A DNA stretch of 35,810 bases from NCBI GenBank assembly GCA_040877415.1, contig JBBDNV010000044.1, forward strand, positions 1-35,810. Reading direction: 5' to 3'. The translations under genes were made by a program, and so were the position numbers. This DNA comes from JBBDNV01 sp040877415 (lineage in GTDB: Bacteria; Planctomycetota; Planctomycetia; Pirellulales; PALSA-1355). The notes under the pieces were generated by a model. The model was given only the letters and a program-made list of their open reading frames with translations. It did not search any database and was not told the origin of the DNA. The stretch's first letter is position 1. Every line of letters starts with the position of its first letter. Of the stretch, positions 16,961 to 24,882 are shown in pieces.

Positions 16961-19060
16961 ATGGCGCAGACCAAGGTCCAAGACATTCGCAACATTGTTT
17001 TTTGCGGCCACGGATCGGCCGGAAAAACAACGCTGGCCGACGCGATCCTGAACGCCACCGGCAGCGTCAAACGTCCGGCCAACGTCAACGACGGCACGAG
17101 CATCTGCGACTTCGACGACGAAGAGAAAGTCCACCACCACTCGATCGAATCGACGCTCGTGCACTTCGACCACGCCGGCAAGCACTTCAACCTGATCGAT
17201 ACACCCGGCTATCCCGACTTCATCGCCCAGGTAATCGGCGCCCTGCACGCGGTGGAAACGGCGGCCATCGTGATCGACGCCCACTCCGGCCTGGGCGTCA
17301 ACACGCGGCGCGTGTTCAAAGAGGCGGGCGATCGCGGGCTGGGACGGATCATCATCATCAACAAGATGGACGCCGACAACGTCGACTACCCGGCCCTGCT
17401 GGCCACCGTGCAGGAATTGTTCGGCAAGGTCTGCGTTCCGCTCAACGTGCCGATCGGGCATGGACCCGATTTCAAGGGCGTGGCCAGCACGCTCAAGCCG
17501 CCCGAAAAGGCCGCGGGCGCGGTCATCGATCCGGCTTCGATCCACGAATCCCTCATCGAGTCGATCATCGAGGTCGACGAGGGGGTGACCGAACGGTACT
17601 TCGAGGGCCAGTTGCCCACCGACCTCGAGCTGTCGCGATTGATCGGCGAGTCGATCGCCGCCGGCAGCCTGATTCCCGTGCTGTGCGTGTCGGCCAAAAC
17701 CGGCCTGGGCCTGGTCGAATTGCTCGATGCCCTGGCCGAGTGTGCCCTGCCGGCCGACAAGATCGAGCGAACCGGCAAGAACGAAGCGGGCGACCTTGTG
17801 AAGGTAAAAGCCGACCCGGCCGGCCCCCTGGTCGCGCAGGTCTTCAAGACGCGGATCGATCCCTTCGTGCACAAATTGAATTTCATTCGCGTCTTTTCGG
17901 GCACCGTCAAGAAAGACGACAGCGTGCACGTCTCGGGCGCCCGCAAGGCGGTCAAGCTGCACCAGATGCTTTCGGTGCAGGCAGGCGAGACGCAGCCCAC
18001 CGACGAGGCCGGCGCCGGCGACATCGTGGCCATCGCCAAGGTGGAAGAACTGCGTACCGGATTGTCGCTGGGTGACGTCGTGCTGCCGCCGATCACGTTT
18101 CCCACGCCGATGGTGGGGCTGGCCGTCACGCCCAAAAGCCGCGGCGACGAGAGCAAGCTGTCCGGCGCCCTGCAAAAGATCGTCGAGGAAGACGGCACGG
18201 TGCGGCTCAATCGCGACTCGCAAACGCACGAATTGGTGATGAACGGCATGAGCGAGCTGCACTTGCTGATCATTCGAGAACGGCTCAAACGCCGCGACAA
18301 GGTGGAAGTCGACACCAAGGAGCCCAAAATCCCCTACCGCGAGACCATCCAGGCTACGGCCGAAGGCAGCTACCGTCACAAGAAGCAAACCGGCGGGCGC
18401 GGCCAGTTCGGCGAAGTGCACATTCGCATGTTCCCCGTTCCGGCCGACACCGATCCGGAAACGTTCTGCACCAAGGCGCGCTTCCCGAGCATGCGCGAGT
18501 TCCACCACGATCCGGAGCACAACTTCCTGTGGGTCGATTCGATCGTCGGCGGCACGATTCCCAACAACTTCCTGCCGGCCGTGGAAAAGGGGTTTAAGGA
18601 ACGCCTGGGACGCGGCGTCATCGCCGGCTGCATGGTGCAAAACGTCGGCGTCGAGGTCTTCTTCGGCAAGCACCATCCGGTCGATAGCTCCGAAGCCGCC
18701 TTCAAGACGGCCGGATCGATGGCTTTTCGAAACGTCTTCCAGCAGGCCAGGCCCGGCATTCTCGAACCGCTCGTGATCGTGCACGTCACCGTGCCGGGGA
18801 ACAAGCTGGGAGACATCAACAGCGACATGTCGGGCCGTCGCGGACGCGTGCTGGGCATGGACTCCGCCGGCGGCGACCTGCAAACCGTCATCGCCGAAGT
18901 GCCCCTGGCTGAAGTGACCACCTACGCCCGGAGTCTTTCGAGCCTCACCGGCGGCCAGGGCAGCTACACCATGGAATTCAGCCACTACGACCTCGTGCCG
19001 GGCAACATCCAGAAGGAGATCATCGACAAGGCGGTGCTCAAGGAAGAGGAAGACGAGTAA
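16961..19060 (+). CDS. EF-G-like translational GTPase (EF-G paralogue)
   Basis: This is a five-domain EF-G family GTPase of 699 residues. G1 is GHGSAGKTT (16-24), G3 DTPGYPD (80-86), G4 NKMD (134-137) and G5 SAK. Domains II-V follow, ending in a normal EF-G C-terminus (SSLTGGQGSYTMEFSHYD). The switch I/G2 region reads EEKVHHHSIESTLVH instead of the canonical RERGITI, as in the second EF-G class found beside the housekeeping FusA. Its role may be ribosome recycling or a stress-specific step rather than main translocation; that is inference. The start at 16961 has AGGGA upstream. It is the second gene of a likely hisA operon. I give no symbol because fusA proper is probably elsewhere. Confidence 0.9.
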   Translation: MAQTKVQDIRNIVFCGHGSAGKTTLADAILNATGSVKRPANVNDGTSICDFDDEEKVHHHSIESTLVHFDHAGKHFNLIDTPGYPDFIAQVIGALHAVETAAIVIDAHSGLGVNTRRVFKEAGDRGLGRIIIINKMDADNVDYPALLATVQELFGKVCVPLNVPIGHGPDFKGVASTLKPPEKAAGAVIDPASIHESLIESIIEVDEGVTERYFEGQLPTDLELSRLIGESIAAGSLIPVLCVSAKTGLGLVELLDALAECALPADKIERTGKNEAGDLVKVKADPAGPLVAQVFKTRIDPFVHKLNFIRVFSGTVKKDDSVHVSGARKAVKLHQMLSVQAGETQPTDEAGAGDIVAIAKVEELRTGLSLGDVVLPPITFPTPMVGLAVTPKSRGDESKLSGALQKIVEEDGTVRLNRDSQTHELVMNGMSELHLLIIRERLKRRDKVEVDTKEPKIPYRETIQATAEGSYRHKKQTGGRGQFGEVHIRMFPVPADTDPETFCTKARFPSMREFHHDPEHNFLWVDSIVGGTIPNNFLPAVEKGFKERLGRGVIAGCMVQNVGVEVFFGKHHPVDSSEAAFKTAGSMAFRNVFQQARPGILEPLVIVHVTVPGNKLGDINSDMSGRRGRVLGMDSAGGDLQTVIAEVPLAEVTTYARSLSSLTGGQGSYTMEFSHYDLVPGNIQKEIIDKAVLKEEEDE

Positions 19061-19062
19061 AG

Positions 19063-19098
19063 CGATGTGGGCCAAAGGCCCACCACAACGCCACATCG
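19063..19098 (+). terminator. Hairpin immediately after the EF-G-like gene
   Basis: GTGGGCC-AAA-GGCCCAC (19067-19083) is a perfect 7-bp stem with a 3-base loop starting seven bases after the stop codon. An alternative outer pairing is CGATGTGG (19063-19070) with CCACATCG (19091-19098). No T-tract follows, so termination is likely but not proven. Confidence 0.5.
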
Positions 19099-19200
19099 GG
19101 GGCGCACAACGCCGTTAAAGCCCGTGCTAGCCACCTCCGGTCGAGTGGTGCTTTGCCTAAACCCGGCGGCGTGCCCGATCCGAAGAGTATTCCAGGAAGC

Positions 19201-19238
19201 TTGATTTTGCCGTATTTGACGCCTAGGATTAGCGTCAA
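19201..19238 (+). promoter_or_regulatory. Candidate cysE promoter with inverted repeat
   Basis: TTGATT (19201-19206), 17 bp, TAGGAT (19224-19229) is a possible promoter, matching 4 of 6 in each box. TTGACGC (19216-19222) and GCGTCAA (19232-19238) form a perfect inverted repeat centred on the -10. The rest of the 408-bp gap holds a further perfect hairpin (19361-19378) and no gene that I can support. Confidence 0.33.
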
Positions 19239-19360
19239 CGGGCCTCCCACCGGCTTGACTCAATAGCGACGGCCCAAAAGTGGCCGCGCTTGGTGCAACG
19301 GACCTCCATGACCACGACCAGAAACCGAATGGCTCGCGGTTGTCGCTGCTCCTGTACGGT

Positions 19361-19378
19361 GTAGCCGTTTGCGGCTAC
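19361..19378 (+). promoter_or_regulatory. Hairpin in the cysE leader
   Basis: GTAGCCG (19361-19367), loop TTTG, CGGCTAC (19372-19378) is a perfect 7-bp stem about 90 bp before the cysE start. It could be a leader hairpin; no known riboswitch core was recognised around it. Confidence 0.4.
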
Positions 19379-19468
19379 CTCTCCCGTCCGTACTCGTCGG
19401 TTCTTCCCGAACGTCGCCCCTTGTGGGCTTTTTGCCGCGCACCACGGCATGGTGCAGGAGCACAAGCC

Positions 19469-20425
19469 ATGGCCTCCGATCTTCGCCGCAAGGAACAACT
19501 GCCCGAATTGACCAACCGCATCGTCGAAACCTATGCGAAACTCAAATCCATCAGCCACCTGGGCCACTGCCCGCTGCCCAACTACAAGGTCATCGTAAGC
19601 GCCATCGAGGACCTGAAGGAAATCATCTACCCGGGCTATCGCCGGCGCGAGGGGCTGCACAGCGGCAACGTCACCTATCACGTGGGCGACCTGATCGACG
19701 GCTTGCACGACAAGCTGACCACGCAGATCGGCCGGGCCCTGCGGCACGACGCGGGGCCTTCGGGCGATTGCAGGCCCGATGACGATTTCGAGGCTCTTGG
19801 ACAGGCCAAGGCCATTCAATTTCTGGAGAAATTGCCCGAGCTGCGCGAGGTTCTGGAACTTGACGTGCGGGCAGCGCATGCCGGCGATCCGGCGGTCAAA
19901 ACGCTCGACGAAATCATCTTCTGCTACCCGGGTCTCGAAGCGGTGACCGTTTATCGCCTGGCCCACGCGCTCGACCAGTTGGAAGTGCCGCTCATTCCGC
20001 GCATGATGACCGAGTGGGCCCATTCGAAGACGGGCATCGACATCCACCCCGGGGCCAAAATCGGGCGTCACTTCTTCATCGACCACGGCACGGGCGTGGT
20101 GATCGGCGAGACGTGCCAGATCGGCGACCACGTCAAGCTTTACCAGGGCGTAACGCTCGGGGCCCTGTCGTTTGCCACGGATGGCGACGGCAACCTGGTG
20201 CGCGGGCAAAAGCGCCATCCGACCCTCGAAGACAACGTCGTGATCTATGCCAACGCCACGGTGCTCGGCGGCAACACCGTGATCGGCCACGACTCGGTGA
20301 TCGGATCGAGCGTGTGGCTCACGCGCAGCGTGGAGCCGCGCACGACCGTGGTGCTCGAAAAGCCGAAGCTGCGGATTCGTGCCGACATCGACCTGATGCA
20401 CCCCGACGCCAACTTCCAGATCTAG
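19469..20425 (+). CDS. cysE: Serine O-acetyltransferase
   Basis: This enzyme acetylates serine with acetyl-CoA to give O-acetylserine, the carbon skeleton for cysteine. The 318-residue protein has an N-terminal helical domain (SHLGHCPLPNYKVIVSAIEDL, YHVGDLIDGLH), as in the longer EpsC-type enzymes. A left-handed beta-helix of hexapeptide repeats follows: GIDIHPGAKIGRHFFIDHGT, GVVIGETCQIGDHVKLYQGV, TLGAL. The catalytic His is in DHGTGVVIGE. The ATG at 19469 has AGGAG at 19456-19460; the frame remains open upstream. It stands alone, with no cysK beside it. Its stop codon shares the four bases CTAG (20422-20425) with the stop of the convergent membrane protein gene. Confidence 0.93.
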   Translation: MASDLRRKEQLPELTNRIVETYAKLKSISHLGHCPLPNYKVIVSAIEDLKEIIYPGYRRREGLHSGNVTYHVGDLIDGLHDKLTTQIGRALRHDAGPSGDCRPDDDFEALGQAKAIQFLEKLPELREVLELDVRAAHAGDPAVKTLDEIIFCYPGLEAVTVYRLAHALDQLEVPLIPRMMTEWAHSKTGIDIHPGAKIGRHFFIDHGTGVVIGETCQIGDHVKLYQGVTLGALSFATDGDGNLVRGQKRHPTLEDNVVIYANATVLGGNTVIGHDSVIGSSVWLTRSVEPRTTVVLEKPKLRIRADIDLMHPDANFQI

Positions 20426-23055
20426 ACGCCACGAGAGCGCACGCCCAGATAGATCGCCGCGGCCGCCAACAGCATGGCCGAAAGCCCGCTGATCGCCGCT
20501 CCGTAAATCACGCTTCTTGGGCGATAGCGATACACCAGGTGGTGCCTGCCCGCCGGCAGCATCGCTCCGCGCATCACGCGGTTGGTGCGTAGAATCGTCA
20601 CCCCGCGCGCGAGGCCGTCTGATCGGACGGTCAAATCCCAGCCGGGATAATAAAGATCCGCCAGCACGACCAGGCCGTCGGCCGCCAGAATCGCTTCGAT
20701 CTCGACGCCGAGCGGATCGGCATGTACGATCGTGCAACTTTCGTCCGCCGACAGGTCGCGGGCCGGCGGCTCAAGGGCGACTGGTTCATCCGTCTCCACG
20801 ACGGCCGTTCTGCGCCAGTCCCGCGGCTTGCCGTCCGGAAACAGCACCTGCTCGGTGAGTTTCCGCAGGCGAGAAGGAGATCGGCTGTCGAACTTCGGCC
20901 GCACCTCGACCTGGTGCACGATCCAGGCCCGCTCGAGCGCTTGCGGACGAACGCCGACGAACATCCCCTCGGCAAAACTTTCGGCACTCGGAATCTGGGC
21001 CCGCGCGTCGCGGCCGACGATCGCCACGCGCGCAGCGAGCAAATCCAGGATCGAAGGATCAGGCAGCGGAGTCTTGTGGGCCCGCGCGTTGCGCCCGCGG
21101 GCAACGTCGAGCAGCACGAGGTAGTCGTCCGGGGCGATCGTTTCCGACGCTTCCACGAGAGAAACGCGGTACGGCAGCGGATATTTGGGCCAGAGCGTCT
21201 CGCGGTCCCAGCGCACGCATTCGGCAAATCGGTCTTGAGAAAACGACCGTTCCCAAGACGGCGCCAGGAGTCCGAGTTGACGAAAGACACGGTAGCCGGC
21301 CGACCCCTTGGGCAGCCTGTCGAGAACTTTTGGCGCGGTCCGCCAGGACTCCGACGGCGCGTACAGCACCAGGTATTCTTGCGCCACCGCCAGATCGAGC
21401 ACCGTGACGGCAAATGCTGCCAAACGCGTGCATTCGGCCCACTGCGGCCTGGCGCTGGCAATCGCCAGCGCAGCCAGAAACACCACCGACAGTGCGGCCG
21501 TCTGCACCAGAGCGCTCACGAGATCGCGGTGGGCCCCGGCCCAATTGAATGGGCCGAGTATCGGCGCCGGCGGAGCGTCTTTCGCATAGTGCTCGATGTA
21601 GCTCCAACCGAGAGCGGCTGCGACGAGACCCAGCAGACTCAGGACAAACAGGACAACGAACCAGCGCCGTACGCGCAGGCTGTTCGTTTGCCACGCCTCG
21701 TCCCAACCGCGCCCCGCGAGCATGCTCAAGCCCAAGCTGGCCACGACAAACAGTTTGGCCGGGTAACGGAAATAAATGTACTTAGGCAACAGGATCGTCA
21801 GCCACCAATAGAGGCCCCCGACTTCGCCGCCGATGCCGCCAAGGTCCGCGCCTGGGAAAACCTGCCCGGCCGCCCATGCGATTCCATAGACGCCCAGGCT
21901 GGCTGCCCCGCCGAACACAACCATCCACGACAGAAAGCGAACGTCGACGGGTGTACCGGAGCGCACGTTCCAGGCGGCGGCGGCCAGCACCAAGGGGAGC
22001 AGGCCCATGTAGAGGGTCGGTGCCCACAAGTCCCAAGCGTCTCTCTCGACGCCGAGCGGAGCCAGCCAGCGACGATTGGTTGGGAATGCCTGGCCACTGA
22101 CGTTGGGCCAGACGAGCTCCACGACGCGCCAAGGGGCGACGCTGAACTGATAGACTTGCCGCTGATAAGCGTCGGGCACGCGGCCCAACAGGCCGTCATA
22201 CCATGCGGGTTGCTCATCGCCCGGCAAAGGAGCGTCGGCAGCCCACGCCAGCTCATAGATGTTCCTGGGGGCGTCGTACTTCGCCCGTTTGCTGTGCGGC
22301 GCGGCTTCGAGCGTCGGCAGAATCTGCACCGCGGCCAGCAGGCCCGCCACGATGAGCGAAATGCCCAAGAGGGCCGCTCGCGGCCTGGGCAGGCGCTTCA
22401 TCGCCCTATCCTCGGCCGGCGGCGCGCTTTGTTTCTCGTCCCGCCACAACAGCAGCGCCAAAAGCACCGCCAGCAGCACGGCGTTGTACGCCATTTGCGG
22501 ATCGCCGCCGAGAATCATCATCGCGAGCACCGCGCCAAAGCCCGCCGCCGAGCTCGCCGACCGCCGGCGAAGCATCCGATTGGCCAGCCAGACGGCCAGC
22601 GGGAGCCACGCCGCGCCAACGAGAAACACGACGTTCGAGTACTGAGACAGGACCGGGCCGGAGAACGCGTACGAGACGGCCGCCAGCGCGGCAGCCCCTC
22701 GACTGGCTCTCAGATCGCGCGCCAATCCATAACTGGTGGCCGCCGCCAGCGCGACGTGCAGCACGATGTACAGGTTGTAAAGCAGCGTGTCATCGAGCGG
22801 CAATGCAAACAGCAGCTTGCCCGGATAGAAGAGGCTCGATGTGTTCTCGGCCACCAGCGGCGCGCCGATGTTTTCGTAAGGATTCCACAACGGCGGGCGC
22901 CCGGCGAGCCACTCCCCCCGGACGTACTCGAACAGCGGGTGATAGTAGTGGGCCGCGTCGCGAAACGTGAAACTCGACGTGCCGCTCACCGCGGGCGCAA
23001 AAAACCACGCCAAAAGCACGCCGGTGCCAACAAAGACGGTCAGGCGCCGTTTCAA
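20422..23055 (-). CDS. YfhO-like polytopic membrane protein
   Basis: This is an 877-residue membrane protein resembling the YfhO family of GT-C-like proteins associated with glycosylation of cell-envelope polymers. An N-terminal TM is followed by an external loop (FRDAAHYYHPLFEYVRGEWL, then GRPPLWNPYENIGAPL) with family-like acidic and aromatic residues. About a dozen TM helices follow, up to residue ~540. A large soluble region and a last TM near the C-terminus (about 850-870) end the protein, after GWDLTVRSDG. The most upstream start in frame is a TTG at 23055 giving MKRRLTVF; no strong ribosome-binding site is visible, so the start is uncertain. The sugar and acceptor are unknown. It is downstream of the FHA and small unknown genes on the same strand. 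Confidence 0.83.
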   Translation of the reverse strand: MKRRLTVFVGTGVLLAWFFAPAVSGTSSFTFRDAAHYYHPLFEYVRGEWLAGRPPLWNPYENIGAPLVAENTSSLFYPGKLLFALPLDDTLLYNLYIVLHVALAAATSYGLARDLRASRGAAALAAVSYAFSGPVLSQYSNVVFLVGAAWLPLAVWLANRMLRRRSASSAAGFGAVLAMMILGGDPQMAYNAVLLAVLLALLLWRDEKQSAPPAEDRAMKRLPRPRAALLGISLIVAGLLAAVQILPTLEAAPHSKRAKYDAPRNIYELAWAADAPLPGDEQPAWYDGLLGRVPDAYQRQVYQFSVAPWRVVELVWPNVSGQAFPTNRRWLAPLGVERDAWDLWAPTLYMGLLPLVLAAAAWNVRSGTPVDVRFLSWMVVFGGAASLGVYGIAWAAGQVFPGADLGGIGGEVGGLYWWLTILLPKYIYFRYPAKLFVVASLGLSMLAGRGWDEAWQTNSLRVRRWFVVLFVLSLLGLVAAALGWSYIEHYAKDAPPAPILGPFNWAGAHRDLVSALVQTAALSVVFLAALAIASARPQWAECTRLAAFAVTVLDLAVAQEYLVLYAPSESWRTAPKVLDRLPKGSAGYRVFRQLGLLAPSWERSFSQDRFAECVRWDRETLWPKYPLPYRVSLVEASETIAPDDYLVLLDVARGRNARAHKTPLPDPSILDLLAARVAIVGRDARAQIPSAESFAEGMFVGVRPQALERAWIVHQVEVRPKFDSRSPSRLRKLTEQVLFPDGKPRDWRRTAVVETDEPVALEPPARDLSADESCTIVHADPLGVEIEAILAADGLVVLADLYYPGWDLTVRSDGLARGVTILRTNRVMRGAMLPAGRHHLVYRYRPRSVIYGAAISGLSAMLLAAAAIYLGVRSRGV

Positions 23056-23175
23056 TAACCCGGGCTCGTCATGCGAACAGGAGATCGTCCAAGTTCGCCT
23101 ATCCTAGCAGGCCGTCCGCCGGCCCGTTAACGGACGCCCGACTGCCCGGACGGCACCCTCGGCCGGCTCCCGCAC

Positions 23176-23538
23176 TTATCGGGCATTCGCCCCTTCGACG
23201 GCGATCGTGCGGCGCAACTGAACCGCGGCCCATTCCAGTTGGGCGCCCAGGCCGCGACAATCGGCGGCCACCAGCGGCGGCCGGTCGCGGCCAAACAGGC
23301 GTGAGGCACTCCGCCGCACGCTCGAACGTGAAATGGCGCCTGCCACGTTGGCCCCCAGTCGACCCGCTGCCCTTTCGACTTCGCCCCCCTCGACGCGATT
23401 TCCGCGAGCCAGCCAGGCGAGGATCTGGCCCAGCGTGGCGTCATGGTTCGCGACGTCAAGGGCGGGCAGGTCGTCGGGCGTGCCCGACGATTCAATCACG
23501 ATCAGGCCCACCAGGCCGCTGGTGCTTTTAGAGACCAT
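23176..23538 (-). CDS. Small protein of unknown function
   Basis: I do not recognise this 120-residue protein. From the ATG at 23538 it reads MVSKSTSGLVGLIVIESSG, then a predicted helical, Arg-rich body (LGQILAWLARGNRVEGGEV; RLFGRDRPPLVAADCRGLGA). There is no signal peptide or TM segment. It begins 29 bp after the FHA gene on the same strand, so co-transcription is likely. An earlier start at 23601 would overlap the FHA gene. A real gene is favoured by position and by its usual-looking composition, but not by any known domain. Confidence 0.5.
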   Translation of the reverse strand: MVSKSTSGLVGLIVIESSGTPDDLPALDVANHDATLGQILAWLARGNRVEGGEVERAAGRLGANVAGAISRSSVRRSASRLFGRDRPPLVAADCRGLGAQLEWAAVQLRRTIAVEGANAR

Positions 23539-23567
23539 GGAGTTTGCCTGCCCGCGGGTTTGACGCC

Positions 23568-24155
23568 TTAAAAACTGGCCCGTTTTTGAGACGGCCGACA
23601 CGTTCCACGATCAAGGCGCATCTGGTGTGACACGCGGTCGTCGGTCTGGTGCTCGTCGTCGCCGACGAACAAGCTGAGCCGCGGGGCGCCCGAGAACTGT
23701 TCGACGTCTCGCAGCAGCCGTTCGGTTGCCCGGTCGTCATCGATCGGCAGCGGCAATGTTTCTCTCACCACGCCGCCCGGGTGCCCGGCATCCGGGTGGC
23801 CCTTCGGCCATTCGATCCGGACCTGGAATTCGTAGGGTCCAAGCTGCAACCGGTCGAGGTTCGAAAGCGCGGCCCATGAAACGGGCCGCCCGCCGACGCA
23901 CAACCGAGGCCCCTGCCCCAATTGCCGGATCGTCACGCGGCTTGGGCTCGCGAACACGTAGCTGTGTACCGGATCGAAGCGCGGGTCGCCGAGCACCAGA
24001 TCGCAGTCAGGTGCCGTGCCGATCAGAAAGGCGGCAGAACGAACCTCCCGGGTTTTGTGATTCGCCCGGCCGCGCGTGATTTCCAGGGTGATTTTCGGAA
24101 GATCGAATTCGCGTGTGGTCCGGTCGCTCCCCCCTCGTCTGTCGTTCCCTTGCAT
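23568..24155 (-). CDS. FHA-domain-like protein
   Basis: This is about 195 residues from the ATG at 24155; no strong ribosome-binding site is seen and the start is uncertain. Residues ~18-120 resemble a forkhead-associated domain: PKITLEITRG, then FLIGTAPDCDLVLGDPRFDP, VHSYVFA, and a C-terminal strand LQLGPYEFQVRIEW. FHA domains bind phosphothreonine peptides through a conserved Arg in the IGR turn and a Ser before the His. Here Thr47 replaces the Arg and the Ser is absent, so canonical phosphopeptide binding is doubtful. The C-terminal ~75 residues are of unknown type. It lies 259 bp downstream of atpC on the same strand. A link to kinase signalling is inference. Confidence 0.72.
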   Translation of the reverse strand: MQGNDRRGGSDRTTREFDLPKITLEITRGRANHKTREVRSAAFLIGTAPDCDLVLGDPRFDPVHSYVFASPSRVTIRQLGQGPRLCVGGRPVSWAALSNLDRLQLGPYEFQVRIEWPKGHPDAGHPGGVVRETLPLPIDDDRATERLLRDVEQFSGAPRLSLFVGDDEHQTDDRVSHQMRLDRGTCRPSQKRASF

Positions 24156-24414
24156 CCTGCAACTCGGCCGCTGTGCGAAAAGTTTGCCAGCCACCGGCGC
24201 CGGCGTATCCGCGTGCCCACGGTTCGACCCCTGCAAGAGTTTTCGGCAAGAGAGCGCTAAACGTTTGAACCGGAGTGGCCGTAGATGCGGCGATTTAACC
24301 CGTATCGGTACGGTAGGTGGGCGTGGCGAAGATAGTCCGCTTCGCGGCCCGATCAAGAAACCGCTCCGGACGCCGAAAACGACTCGCTGTCCGCCCAACG
24401 CGCGTCCGGCGATC

Positions 24415-24849
24415 CTACGCGCCCTGCCGGCCGGCCAGGCGGATTTGAGCTCGGGCCTGTCGCTCGAGCCGATCGCGAATGGCCAGCAATTCCTCGCTGT
24501 TGGCCTGGCGGGCCCGGGCCGCGGTCAATTGTTCGCGAGCGGCCTGGCCATCGATGGCCGAAGCCGGCATCGCCCGATTCGTCAGCACCGAGACGATATT
24601 GCCGGCCACCTGAACGAAGCCCCCGTCGACGTAATAGCGGCTGGCCTGGCCGCCGCTCGTAAACCGCAGCTCGCCGTATCCCAAGCGGCCGATCATCGGG
24701 CTGCGACCGGGCAGGATCCCGATTTCGCCGTCATAAAGCGGCAGCGCCGCAAAGTCGACGGCCGTTTCCAGCACCGTCGCTTCCGGAGTCACGACGACCA
24801 ACTGTAAGGGGCTGTCGGCAAGCGTGCGGGCTTGGGCGTGATCAGCCAT
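24415..24849 (-). CDS. atpC: F1Fo ATP synthase epsilon subunit
   Basis: This is the epsilon subunit of the F1 central stalk, which couples rotation and inhibits ATP hydrolysis. The 144-residue protein has the N-terminal beta-sandwich (LQLVVVTPEATVLETAVDFA, LPLYDGEIGILPGRSPMIG) and the two-helix C-terminal domain (AREQLTAARARQANSEELLAI). The ATG at 24849 is chosen because an AGGA stands upstream at workable distance; an ATG at 24861 would add four residues. It follows atpD by 33 bp and closes the operon. Confidence 0.93.
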   Translation of the reverse strand: MADHAQARTLADSPLQLVVVTPEATVLETAVDFAALPLYDGEIGILPGRSPMIGRLGYGELRFTSGGQASRYYVDGGFVQVAGNIVSVLTNRAMPASAIDGQAAREQLTAARARQANSEELLAIRDRLERQARAQIRLAGRQGA

Positions 24850-24882
24850 GTTCAACGACATCCTGGGTTACAAGGTCTTTCA

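Noticed and set aside
16955..19096. 713-codon open frame antisense to the EF-G-like gene
   Set aside because: It mirrors a certain GTPase gene and has no recognisable feature.
20722..23058. 778-codon open frame antisense to the YfhO-like gene
   Set aside because: The translation is Arg/Gln/His-rich low complexity with no motif, while the minus strand gives a coherent polytopic membrane protein.
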